Shown one piece after another: positions 1 to 7,369 of a stretch of DNA of 43,238 nt. The notes beneath the pieces are model-generated. The model made no database searches. It was given only the letters and a program-made list of their open reading frames with translations, and was not told where the DNA came from. Position 1 is the stretch's first letter. Each line of letters begins with the position of its first letter. A program made the position numbers and the translations under genes. Origin of the DNA: Streptomyces sp. XM83C (GTDB lineage Bacteria; Actinomycetota; Actinomycetes; Streptomycetales; Streptomycetaceae); the NCBI RefSeq assembly GCF_023072675.1, contig NZ_JALLGL010000013.1, positions 1 to 43,238 of the forward strand. Direction: 5' to 3'.

Positions 1-108
1 TCACGGAAGGCCGGCGGGGCGGCCGGGCGGGGCGGCAGGGGAACGCGGGACGCGTGAGCCGGGGTGGAGCACAACTCCCGCTTGTGTGTGGGCTGTCCCC
101 GGAAATTT

Positions 109-155
109 TTACCGACGCGTAACTTCACGCTTCCACTACTCGTCCGTAACTTCAC
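109..155 (+). promoter_or_regulatory. Twin operator-like dyads upstream of lipase gene
   Basis: Two related elements lie 27 bases apart: TTAC-N6-GTAA at 109-122 and CTAC-N6-GTAA at 136-149. Each is followed by CTTCAC, so GTAACTTCAC recurs at 119-128 and 146-155. The paired half-sites on a short helical repeat suggest binding of a dimeric regulator, perhaps a lipid-responsive TetR-type protein. That identity is inference; only the repeats are seen. Confidence 0.5.
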
Positions 156-171
156 AAGTGAACAGCATCCC

Positions 172-185
172 GTGATCCGGATCAC
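172..185. promoter_or_regulatory. 14-bp perfect palindrome, Crp-like site
   Basis: GTGATCCGGATCAC is a perfect palindrome that matches the Crp/CAP half-site layout GTGA-N6-TCAC. It lies 49 bases before the lipase start codon and downstream of the twin dyads, so a protein bound here could block or modulate transcription. Streptomyces has a Crp protein with a similar site; the assignment to Crp is inference. Confidence 0.45.
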
Positions 186-233
186 AGGGCGTCCCCACCG
201 TCCAACTCCCGTGAGCCGCAAGGAGATCACCCG

Positions 234-1094
234 ATGCTGCCCTGGAAACGCGTGCTCAGACCCCTGGCGGCCCTGCTGCTGACCGCAGCCGCCCTGGCCG
301 TCCCCGCGGGCTCGGCCCACGCGTCCGCCGCTCCCTCCAGCGGATGGAACGACTACAGCTGCAAGCCGTCCGCCGCCCACCCCCGACCCGTCGTCCTCGT
401 CCACGGCACGCTCGGCAACTCCGTGGACAACTGGCTCGGCCTCGCCCCCTACCTCCAGCACCGCGGCTACTGCGTCTACTCCCTCGACTACGGCCAGCTC
501 CCGAACGTGCCGTTCTTCCACGGCCTCGGCCCCATCGACAAGTCGGCACAGCAACTGTCCGACTTCGTCGACAAAGTGCTCGCCTCGACCGGCGCGGCCA
601 AAGCCGACCTAGTCGGCCACTCCCAGGGCGGCATGATGCCGCGCTGGTACCTCAAGTTCCTCGGCGGCGCCGCCAAGGTGAACGCCCTCGTCGGCATAGC
701 GCCCAGCAACCACGGCACCACCCTCAGCGGACTGACCTCGCTGCTGCCGTACTTCCCCGGCGCGGAGGCACTGCTCGACGCGGCAACCCCCGCACTCGCC
801 CAGCAGATCGTCGGCTCCGACTTCCTCACCAAGCTCAACGCGGGCGGCGACACCGTCCCCGGCGTCCGCTACACCGTCCTCGCCACCCGGTACGACGAGG
901 TCGTCACGCCGTACCGCACCCAGTTCCTCAGCGGATCCGGCGTCAGAAACGTCGTCCTGCAGGACCTGTGTCCCCTGGACCTGTCCGAGCACGTCCTCGT
1001 CGGGCTGATCGACCGCATCGCCTTCCACGAGGTGGCCAACGCGCTCGACCCGGCCCACGCCACGCGGACCACCTGCGCGTCGGTGTTCAGCTGA
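234..1094 (+). CDS. Secreted triacylglycerol lipase/esterase (alpha/beta hydrolase)
   Basis: This 286-residue protein should be exported and hydrolyse acylglycerols or related esters. A signal peptide covers about residues 1-30 (basic start, hydrophobic core, AHA cleavage motif). The mature part has the oxyanion HG at 57-58 and the nucleophile elbow GHSQG with Ser130; Asp221 (RYDEVVTPY) and His253 (SEHV) fit as the rest of the triad. The look and length match the secreted actinobacterial lipase_2/EstA-like group. The ATG is set by AAGGAG at 220-225, six bases upstream. Two dyads and a Crp-like palindrome sit in the upstream region, and a strong hairpin follows the gene, so it is probably monocistronic. 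The exact substrate cannot be told from sequence. Confidence 0.9.
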   Translation: MLPWKRVLRPLAALLLTAAALAVPAGSAHASAAPSSGWNDYSCKPSAAHPRPVVLVHGTLGNSVDNWLGLAPYLQHRGYCVYSLDYGQLPNVPFFHGLGPIDKSAQQLSDFVDKVLASTGAAKADLVGHSQGGMMPRWYLKFLGGAAKVNALVGIAPSNHGTTLSGLTSLLPYFPGAEALLDAATPALAQQIVGSDFLTKLNAGGDTVPGVRYTVLATRYDEVVTPYRTQFLSGSGVRNVVLQDLCPLDLSEHVLVGLIDRIAFHEVANALDPAHATRTTCASVFS

Positions 1095-1099
1095 CCCCA

Positions 1100-1138
1100 C
1101 CGGGGCCCGACCGGCCTGAGCCGCCGGTCGGACCCCGG
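1100..1138. terminator. Bidirectional terminator between lipase and LPMO genes
   Basis: A 16-bp inverted repeat with one mismatch (arms 1100-1115 and 1123-1138, 7-base loop) fills the gap between the convergent lipase and LPMO stop codons. There is no T run, as is usual in high-GC actinobacteria. Confidence 0.8.
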
Positions 1139-1144
1139 CACGAC

Positions 1145-2149
1145 TCACCGGCGGGCCGACGCCGCCTTCCGCCGCACCGACGCGAACAGCGCCGCCGCGC
1201 CCAGCGCCAGCGCGGCAGCCCCGCCCATCGCGACATACGGCGTGTTCCCGTCACCGCCGGTCTCGGCGAGGCTCACGCCCGCGCCCGCCGCCTTCGGCTG
1301 GTTGGGCTCGGTCTCCTCCCTCGGTGCCGCGGCCGGCGAGGAGGCCGCCGCGGAGGGAACCGGGTCGGCGGTCGTGGTGGCGTCCTGGTCGCCGTGCCCG
1401 TGGTGCTCGACCGTCGACTTCTCGAAACCGGCCTCGATCTGCTTCTCCGACGGAGCGGAGGCGGCGGGCGCGGCGGCGGACGCGGGGGTGCCGCCCCCCG
1501 TGGCGGCACCCCCGCCGTAGGTGACGTCCGAGCAGGAGTAGAACGCCTCGGGGCTGTCCGAGCGCTGCCACACCGCGTACAGCAGCTGGCGGCCCGAACG
1601 CTCCGGCAGCGTGCCGGAGAACGTGTAGAAACCGCCCTCGGCGACCGGGTCGGTGGCCGTGGCCACCGGGTGCGCCAGATCCAGGTCGTCCCATCCGAGC
1701 GGCTGCGCGGGGTCGTACCCCGGCTTGGTGATGTACACCGTGAACGTGCCCTTGTGCGGCGCGGTCACCCGGTACTTGAACGTGAACGACCCGCTGCTCA
1801 CGCTCGTCGCCGGCCAGTCCGCGCGGGCCAGGTCGAGGCCCTTGAACTCGTCGTTGTTCGCGCTGCACAGCTTGCCGTCCGGGATCAGCTCCTGGTGGCG
1901 GCCGGCGGCGTCGCCGATGCGGATGCCGTTCCAGTCGTACAGCGCCTGCGTCCCGCCGGCCGCGACCGCCGCCTTGCACGCGTCGGACTTCGGGTTCTCC
2001 GGCCCCTCCGCGTAGCACTGCGCGACCCGGCTGACCGGGTTGCCCATGGAACCGTGCGCGGCGGCGGGCGACGCGGCCAGCGCGGTCAGGGCGAGCGGGG
2101 CGAGGCCGGCGGCGGCCAGCACGGCGACGGCCTTACGGCGTCCAGGCAT
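1145..2149 (-). CDS. Cell-wall-anchored AA10 lytic polysaccharide monooxygenase
   Basis: This 334-residue protein is a copper LPMO (AA10, old name chitin-binding protein) that oxidatively cleaves chitin or cellulose. The signal peptide ends ...AAA, leaving His32 as mature N-terminus; His32 and His132 form the histidine brace and Phe203 sits near the axial site. The catalytic domain runs to about residue 212. It is followed by a Ser/Ala/Pro/Glu-rich linker and an LAETG sortase signal at 295-299, a hydrophobic segment (about 303-325) and an Arg/Lys tail. That is the pattern of streptomycete class E sortase substrates, so the enzyme is probably tethered to the wall. GAGGAG lies nine bases before the ATG. 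From memory, unchecked, the S. coelicolor orthologue is SCO1734 (ScLPMO10D). Chitin versus cellulose preference is not decided here. Confidence 0.92.
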   Translation of the reverse strand: MPGRRKAVAVLAAAGLAPLALTALAASPAAAHGSMGNPVSRVAQCYAEGPENPKSDACKAAVAAGGTQALYDWNGIRIGDAAGRHQELIPDGKLCSANNDEFKGLDLARADWPATSVSSGSFTFKYRVTAPHKGTFTVYITKPGYDPAQPLGWDDLDLAHPVATATDPVAEGGFYTFSGTLPERSGRQLLYAVWQRSDSPEAFYSCSDVTYGGGAATGGGTPASAAAPAASAPSEKQIEAGFEKSTVEHHGHGDQDATTTADPVPSAAASSPAAAPREETEPNQPKAAGAGVSLAETGGDGNTPYVAMGGAAALALGAAALFASVRRKAASARR

Positions 2150-2310
2150 GGGGATGTCTCCTCGGAACCGGTACGTGTGGGGGTGCCGGAACCAAAGAAA
2201 CCGCGTTTTCCCGCCCCGCAGGCCCTTCCCGACGATCTTTAGGCTCCCCTTAAGGATCCCCTCAGCCTGAGATCAGGTCCCCCCACCGGGGCCCCCGGCC
2301 GGCCACATCC

Positions 2311-2448
2311 AGGAGCGCGGGACTCTGTGCGAGACCCCCACCTGCGGGCACCTTCAGGGGCGCGGGGAACTGCGCGAGAACCCCTCACCGGCCCGCAGTC
2401 GAAGACGACGCCAACCACTCTCGAAGGGGCGCGGGGAACTGCGCAAAA
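2311..2448 (+). repeat. Three copies of a dispersed GGGGCGCGGGGAACTGCGC repeat
   Basis: Near-identical units lie at 2311-2335 (degenerate), 2356-2380 and 2424-2448, in the 320-base non-coding gap between the LPMO start and a small gene. The core GGGGCGCGGGGAACTGCGC can fold because GGGGCGCG pairs with the following CGCG..CCCC. I recall this as a widespread intergenic repeat in Streptomyces genomes; its function is unknown. A ready-to-fold CCTTAAGG palindrome lies at 2248-2255 closer to the LPMO gene. Nothing else is seen in the gap. Confidence 0.7.
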
Positions 2449-2471
2449 AGAAAAGTGACCGCAGGCGTCAC

Positions 2472-2606
2472 TCAGCCGTCGGGCCACCACGTCCGGGCGA
2501 TGTCCTCCCGGATCTCCGGCCGCCCCGAGGGACGCTCCTCCGCCTTCTCCCGGGTCTTGCGGGAGTCCGTCTTCTTCAGGGGCTTCTGCACGGTCGTCCG
2601 GCGCAT
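2472..2606 (-). CDS. Small basic protein, 44 residues, function unknown
   Basis: A short frame encodes a 44-residue Arg/Lys/Glu-rich protein starting MRRTTVQKPLKKTDSRKTRE and ending in WWPDG. Support comes from an excellent ribosome site (GAAGGAGG, six bases before the ATG at 2606), a strongly GC-biased third position and isolation from other genes. No domain is recognised. It looks soluble and highly charged. It is divergent from the methyltransferase, and the large inverted repeat at 2650-2693 lies between them. I believe similar small proteins occur in other streptomycetes, but this is from memory. Confidence 0.65.
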   Translation of the reverse strand: MRRTTVQKPLKKTDSRKTREKAEERPSGRPEIREDIARTWWPDG

Positions 2607-2649
2607 GGCTGCCTCCTTCAGGGGTCCGCCGGTCTCCGTGTCCTACGGC

Positions 2650-2693
2650 GACAGACCCGTTCCGCGAGACTTCCTCATCGGAACGGGTCTGTC
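2650..2693. promoter_or_regulatory. 15-bp perfect inverted repeat in divergent promoter region
   Basis: GACAGACCCGTTCCG at 2650-2664 is perfectly repeated in inverse at 2679-2693, separated by 14 bases. A direct repeat CTGTCAGTGGC follows at 2690-2700 and 2719-2729. The block lies between the divergent 44-residue protein gene and the methyltransferase gene (start 2776). It could be an operator or a leader hairpin. Confidence 0.6.
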
Positions 2694-2775
2694 AGTGGCG
2701 GCTGTCACGAATCGGCTGTCAGTGGCGAGTGCCACGCTGGGGGTCACCGCAAACCGCAGTGACGGGAGGACCGCA

Positions 2776-3360
2776 GTGAGTATCGACTGGGACGCGCAGG
2801 CCGCGGAGTTCGACGACGAACCCGATCACGGGCTGCGCGACCCGCGGGTCAGGGCCGCGTGGGCGCGCAGGCTGAAGGACTGGCTGCCGGCCGCCCCGGG
2901 CCACGTCCTCGACCTCGGCTGCGGCACCGGCAGTCTGTCGCTCCTCGCGGCCGAGCGGGGACACCGCGTCACCGGCGTCGATCTCTCCCCGCGCATGCTG
3001 GACCGGGCCCGCGCCAAGCTCACCGGGTACGAGGCGGAGTTGCTGACGGGAGACGCCGCCGCCCCGCCAGTGGGGGACCGGCGCTTCGACACCGTCCTCG
3101 TCCGGCACGTCCTGTGGGCGCTGCCCGACCCGGCCGGCGCGCTGCGCCACTGGCGGGAGCTGCTGCGCCCGCGCGGGCGGCTGGTGCTGGTCGAGGGCGT
3201 GTGGGGCACCCTCACCCCGGTCGGCGTACCGGCGGACCGGCTCGCCGCCCTGCTCGCACCGCTCGCCGCGGACCTCCGCGTGGAGGATCTGTCGGGCGAC
3301 CCGGAGCTGTGGGGCAGAACGGTGGACGACGAGCGGTACGCGGTGATCGCGCAGGTGTGA
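2776..3360 (+). CDS. Class I SAM-dependent methyltransferase
   Basis: A 194-residue soluble enzyme with the Methyltransf_11/25 fold. Motif I is VLDLGCGTG (about 44-52), followed by the acidic strand-2 end GVDLS (67-71) that binds the SAM ribose, and the strand-4 region FDTVLVRHVLWALPDP. The length is near the minimum for this fold, with no extra substrate domain, so the methyl acceptor cannot be guessed. The open frame extends further upstream, but the GTG at 2776 has a perfect GGGAGGA seven bases ahead and matches the family's N-terminus (IDWDAQAAEFD). A convergent terminator follows directly. The neighbours give no pathway hint. Confidence 0.85.
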   Translation: MSIDWDAQAAEFDDEPDHGLRDPRVRAAWARRLKDWLPAAPGHVLDLGCGTGSLSLLAAERGHRVTGVDLSPRMLDRARAKLTGYEAELLTGDAAAPPVGDRRFDTVLVRHVLWALPDPAGALRHWRELLRPRGRLVLVEGVWGTLTPVGVPADRLAALLAPLAADLRVEDLSGDPELWGRTVDDERYAVIAQV

Positions 3361-3416
3361 CGGCAGCGGTCGCAGGCCCGACGGGCACGCCGGGACGGGC
3401 CTTCGGCCGGCTGCCG
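3361..3416. terminator. Nested stem-loop terminator
   Basis: CGGCAGC at 3361-3367 pairs with GCTGCCG at 3410-3416, and inside it AGGCCCG pairs with CGGGCCT. The structure starts right after the methyltransferase stop and ends seven bases before the DUF402 stop, so it can serve both convergent genes. Confidence 0.65.
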
Positions 3417-3422
3417 TTCCGT

Positions 3423-3932
3423 TCACCGCAGCAGGTCCTCGAAGCCGCCCCGCAGGGCGAGCCGCTCGAGGTGGTCCAGGGCGGCCACGGCGGCCGACGC
3501 CGCGGCCGGGTCCCGGTCGGCCAGCCCGCTCCCGGCGAACTCGTCCTCGTCCAGCCGCCGTACGTCCCCGCCGTCGGCGGACCGCCACAGATCCAGGTCG
3601 AGATCCTCCACGACCAGCTCACCGGCCGTGCGCGCGGCGGGCCGGGTGATGTCGCAGTACCAGCCCTTCAGCGTGCCGTCGGCGGCCCGGACCTCCTTCA
3701 CCGAATACCACCGGTCACGCCAGTAGTACTCGGTGAACACGTCCCCCGCCTCGAACCGGACGAACCCGAAGTCGCGCGCCCCCGCACCCGCCCAGGGCGC
3801 CCGCACCACGATGCGGTCGCCGTCGTCGGCGAGCAGCTCTGCCCGGTAACGGATCTTCGTACGGCCCGCCTTGACGAGGACGACGTCCACCTCCGCCGCC
3901 CGCCCGGCGGGTTCAGCCGAGTTCGCGGACAT
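3423..3932 (-). CDS. DUF402 (FomD/Ntdp-like) domain protein
   Basis: A 169-residue protein of the DUF402 family, a barrel fold that includes nucleoside di/triphosphatases and the FomD hydrolase of fosfomycin biosynthesis. Family features visible are RIVVRAPW, EYYWRDRWYSVKEVR, the metal-site GWYCDI and LDLDLW, and the acidic LDEDEF near the C-terminus. A nucleotide or phosphoester hydrolase activity is therefore plausible, but no substrate can be named. The ATG at 3932 has GGAGGTC six bases upstream. The start lies 20 bases inside the upstream GNAT gene, so the pair is probably translationally coupled. Confidence 0.85.
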   Translation of the reverse strand: MSANSAEPAGRAAEVDVVLVKAGRTKIRYRAELLADDGDRIVVRAPWAGAGARDFGFVRFEAGDVFTEYYWRDRWYSVKEVRAADGTLKGWYCDITRPAARTAGELVVEDLDLDLWRSADGGDVRRLDEDEFAGSGLADRDPAAASAAVAALDHLERLALRGGFEDLLR

Positions 3933-4842
3933 GTCCGACCTCCGTCGCGCAGATCTCGTACCCGAACCAGCGGTTGATCGCCAGCATCGGCTCGTTGCCG
4001 GTGTCGTTGCTGGTGAACGCCTCCCGGCAGCCGGCGGCGCGGGCGCGGTGCAGGGAGGCGTTCTTGGCGAGCTTGGCCAGACCCCGGCCGCGCCGGTCGC
4101 GCGCGGTGCCGGTCATCGCCGTGGCGTAGCGCCCCTTGCCGTCGGTGTAGGCGACGCTGTACGAGGCGGGCCGCCCGTCCACGACCGCGACCACCGTCAG
4201 ATCGTGGGCCTGAAGCGGATGCCGCCAGGTCTCCTCCAGCCAGGCCTCGTAGTCGTCGAACGCGTACTCCACGTCGCTCGGCTCGTCCGCGGCCGTCATC
4301 GCGTCCAGCTCGAACAGCGGCCGTGGATCGTCCGCGAAGTCCGCGGCGGTACGCAGCTCCACACCCGGCGGCGGCTCCCGCAACGGCCGCAGCGGACCGT
4401 TCACCAGGTCCGGCCGCTGGAAGTGCGCGGAGCGGCCCGCACGCAGGCCGCGCCGCTCGGCGAAGCCGCGGCTGCCCGGCTCGTCCAGCACCCACGAGAA
4501 CACCTTCCGTGCCCCCACGGCGGCCAGATGCTCATCGCCCGCCCGGGCCAGGAGCGTGCCGGCGCCGCGCCCCCTGCGGTCGGGACGGACATGGACGTTC
4601 AGGAAGCCCCGGCCGGGCTCCGGGCTCTCATGGATCAGACCGACGTACGCCGTGCCCGTGATCTCGCCGTCCTCCTCCGCCAGCAGCACCCGGAAGCGGG
4701 CGGCGGGAGGACTGTGCGTCAGGGTGTGCCGCACGGCGTCGGGCGTGGTCAGGACGAACGGCAGGACCAGGTCCCGGACCCGGGTGAAACCCTCGGTGTC
4801 GGACCGGTCGTCGGGGCGGAGGCCGCGCACGATCACTGTCAC
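3913..4842 (-). CDS. Tandem GNAT-family N-acetyltransferase
   Basis: This 309-residue cytosolic protein holds two GNAT folds. The first has the acetyl-CoA loop RRGRGAG (about 89-95); the second has RRGRGLA (about 250-256) followed by the family ending FTSNDTGNEPMLAINRWFGYE. Such double-GNAT proteins transfer acetyl groups to amines of small molecules, often antibiotics or mycothiol intermediates, but the acceptor is unknown here. The start is uncertain: GTG at 4842 is used, another GTG lies two codons in, and neither has a good ribosome site. The 3' end overlaps the DUF402 gene by 20 bases. It is divergent from the GntR gene. Confidence 0.85.
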   Translation of the reverse strand: MTVIVRGLRPDDRSDTEGFTRVRDLVLPFVLTTPDAVRHTLTHSPPAARFRVLLAEEDGEITGTAYVGLIHESPEPGRGFLNVHVRPDRRGRGAGTLLARAGDEHLAAVGARKVFSWVLDEPGSRGFAERRGLRAGRSAHFQRPDLVNGPLRPLREPPPGVELRTAADFADDPRPLFELDAMTAADEPSDVEYAFDDYEAWLEETWRHPLQAHDLTVVAVVDGRPASYSVAYTDGKGRYATAMTGTARDRRGRGLAKLAKNASLHRARAAGCREAFTSNDTGNEPMLAINRWFGYEICATEVGHVRELG

Positions 4843-4902
4843 CGCCCGCACGCTACGGGGCGCTCCCACCCGGATGCCTCCCATTTTCCGCGGCCGGTGC
4901 GC

Positions 4903-4908
4903 GACAAT
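4903..4908 (+). promoter_or_regulatory. -10 element GACAAT, probable leaderless transcript
   Basis: GACAAT lies six bases before the GTG start of the GntR gene, which has no ribosome site. That distance would start the transcript at or next to the start codon, so the mRNA is probably leaderless. Confidence 0.45.
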
Positions 4909-4914
4909 CGCTGC

Positions 4915-5295
4915 GTGAGCCTGAAGATCGACATCGATGAGGGCGCCTCCGCCGCGCCGCCCTACGAGCAGGTGCGGGCCCAGATCGCCGAGCAGGCGCG
5001 CTCCGGGGCACTGCCCGTGGGATACCGGCTGCCCACCGTGCGCGGACTGGCCGAGCGGCTCGGCCTGGCGACCAACACCGTGGCCAAGGCGTACCGGGCC
5101 CTGGAAGCCGACGGGGTGATCGAGACCCGCGGGCGGCACGGCACCTATGTGGCCGCCGCCGGGTCGGCCGCCGAGCGGGAGCTGGCCGCGGCGGCCCAGG
5201 CGTACGCGCAGCGGGCGCAGCGCCTCGGCTTCCCGCGGGACGCGGCCATGGCCGCCGTACAGGACGCTCTGCGGGCGCTTCACGCCGAGGACTGA
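4915..5295 (+). CDS. Small GntR-family regulator (YtrA-like)
   Basis: A 126-residue DNA-binding protein made of a GntR winged helix (about residues 15-78: PYEQVRAQIAEQ, LPTVRGLAERLGLATNTVAKAYRALEADGVIETR) and a short helical tail. This compact form is the YtrA subgroup, which normally represses adjacent transporter genes; no transporter is next to it here, so its target is unknown. The GTG start is chosen because the protein begins at the usual place for this group and a -10 box lies just before it. The 3' end overlaps the convergent DUF72 gene by 16 bases. Confidence 0.88.
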   Translation: MSLKIDIDEGASAAPPYEQVRAQIAEQARSGALPVGYRLPTVRGLAERLGLATNTVAKAYRALEADGVIETRGRHGTYVAAAGSAAERELAAAAQAYAQRAQRLGFPRDAAMAAVQDALRALHAED

Positions 5296-6071
5296 GCGAG
5301 ACCGGGCACGCCCACATCGGCCGGCGTGCGGGTGACCGTCAGCCCCGCCCGGCGCGCCGCCCGCGCGAACGTGACAGCGTCCGCCGGCGCCGCCGCGCCC
5401 GGGTCGTTGTTGAAGTAGGCGTACACGTCCGCGCCGCCGGTGAACGCCGTCGCCACCCGGTCCACCCAGGTCTCCAGCGCGCGCCGCCCGTAGTGCGGCC
5501 ACGGCGTGGCACGCCCCTCGTGGAAGCGGACGTACCCCCAGCCGGTGGTCCGCCACAGCGGCGTCACCGGGCGGCCCAGCACATCCGCCCAGCACAGCGC
5601 CGCGCCCCGCCCGGTCAGCACCTCGCGCACCTCGGGCGTCCACCACGACGCGTGCCGCGGCTCCACGGCGACCCGCACCCCGGACGGGAAGCAGGCCAGG
5701 CAGGCGTCCAGCAGCCCCGCGTCCGCGCGAAGCGTCGGCGGCAGTTGCAGCAGCACGGGGCCGAGCCGGCCCTCCAGGCCGGCCGCGTGCGCCATCAGCC
5801 GGTGCACCGGCTCCTCGGGGTCCTTGAGCCGTCTGATGTGGGTGAGGTAGCGGCTCGCCTTCACCGCGACGACGAAGTCCGGCGGCACCCGCTGCCGCCA
5901 CGCCTCGAAGGTCTCCTTCGACGGCAGCCGGTAGAAGGCGTTGTTGATCTCGACGGTGGCGAACCGGTCCGCGTACTCCTCCAGCCACCGCCGCATCGGC
6001 ACACCCTCCGGGTACAGGGCGCCCCGCCAGTCCCTGTACTGCCAGCCGGAGGTCCCGACGAACAGCCGCAC
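5280..6071 (-). CDS. DUF72 (YecE-like) family protein
   Basis: A 263-residue soluble TIM-barrel protein of the DUF72/YecE family, whose role is still unclear. Signatures seen are VGTSGWQYRDWRG at the N-terminus, TVEINNAFYRLP, the conserved FVVAVKASRYLTHIRRL, LGPVLLQLPP, VAVEPRHASW, and YAYFNND near the C-terminus. The GTG at 6071 gives the usual family start and has GGGGG upstream; an in-frame ATG at 6101 would add ten residues with a poorer context. It converges with, and overlaps, the GntR gene. Confidence 0.88.
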   Translation of the reverse strand: MRLFVGTSGWQYRDWRGALYPEGVPMRRWLEEYADRFATVEINNAFYRLPSKETFEAWRQRVPPDFVVAVKASRYLTHIRRLKDPEEPVHRLMAHAAGLEGRLGPVLLQLPPTLRADAGLLDACLACFPSGVRVAVEPRHASWWTPEVREVLTGRGAALCWADVLGRPVTPLWRTTGWGYVRFHEGRATPWPHYGRRALETWVDRVATAFTGGADVYAYFNNDPGAAAPADAVTFARAARRAGLTVTRTPADVGVPGLAQSSA

Positions 6072-6128
6072 ACCCCCATGGAAACACCGGCGGGCCGTCA
6101 CCGCCCTGCCCGGCGGGCACCCCGGCCG

Positions 6129-7223
<1,095 letters not shown>

Positions 7224-7355
7224 GCCGCCATGATCGGGCACGGGGCGCGCCCGTGCACCCGGTTTCCCGCGCCGTGTGTCGGCGTGCCGCATCCGGGCCG
7301 CCCTGTTGCAAGCTCGTGCATCTGCGACATCTGCCCCGAACCCCCTGTCCGCCGG

Positions 7356-7361
7356 TACCGT
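7356..7361 (+). promoter_or_regulatory. -10 element TACCGT before hydrolase gene
   Basis: TACCGT fits the TAnnnT consensus and ends eight bases before the ATG at 7370. No ribosome site is present in between, so a leaderless mRNA is likely. Confidence 0.4.
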
Positions 7362-7369
7362 TTCCCTCG

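Noticed and set aside
1-233. Possible gene end or small gene at the window's left edge
   Set aside because: No frame has codon bias or family likeness. The stretch is GC-rich filler followed by the lipase regulatory DNA.
2150-2310. DasR or CebR site expected before an LPMO gene
   Set aside because: No ACTGGTCTAGACCACT-like or TGGGAGCGCTCCCA-like sequence is seen in the upstream region.
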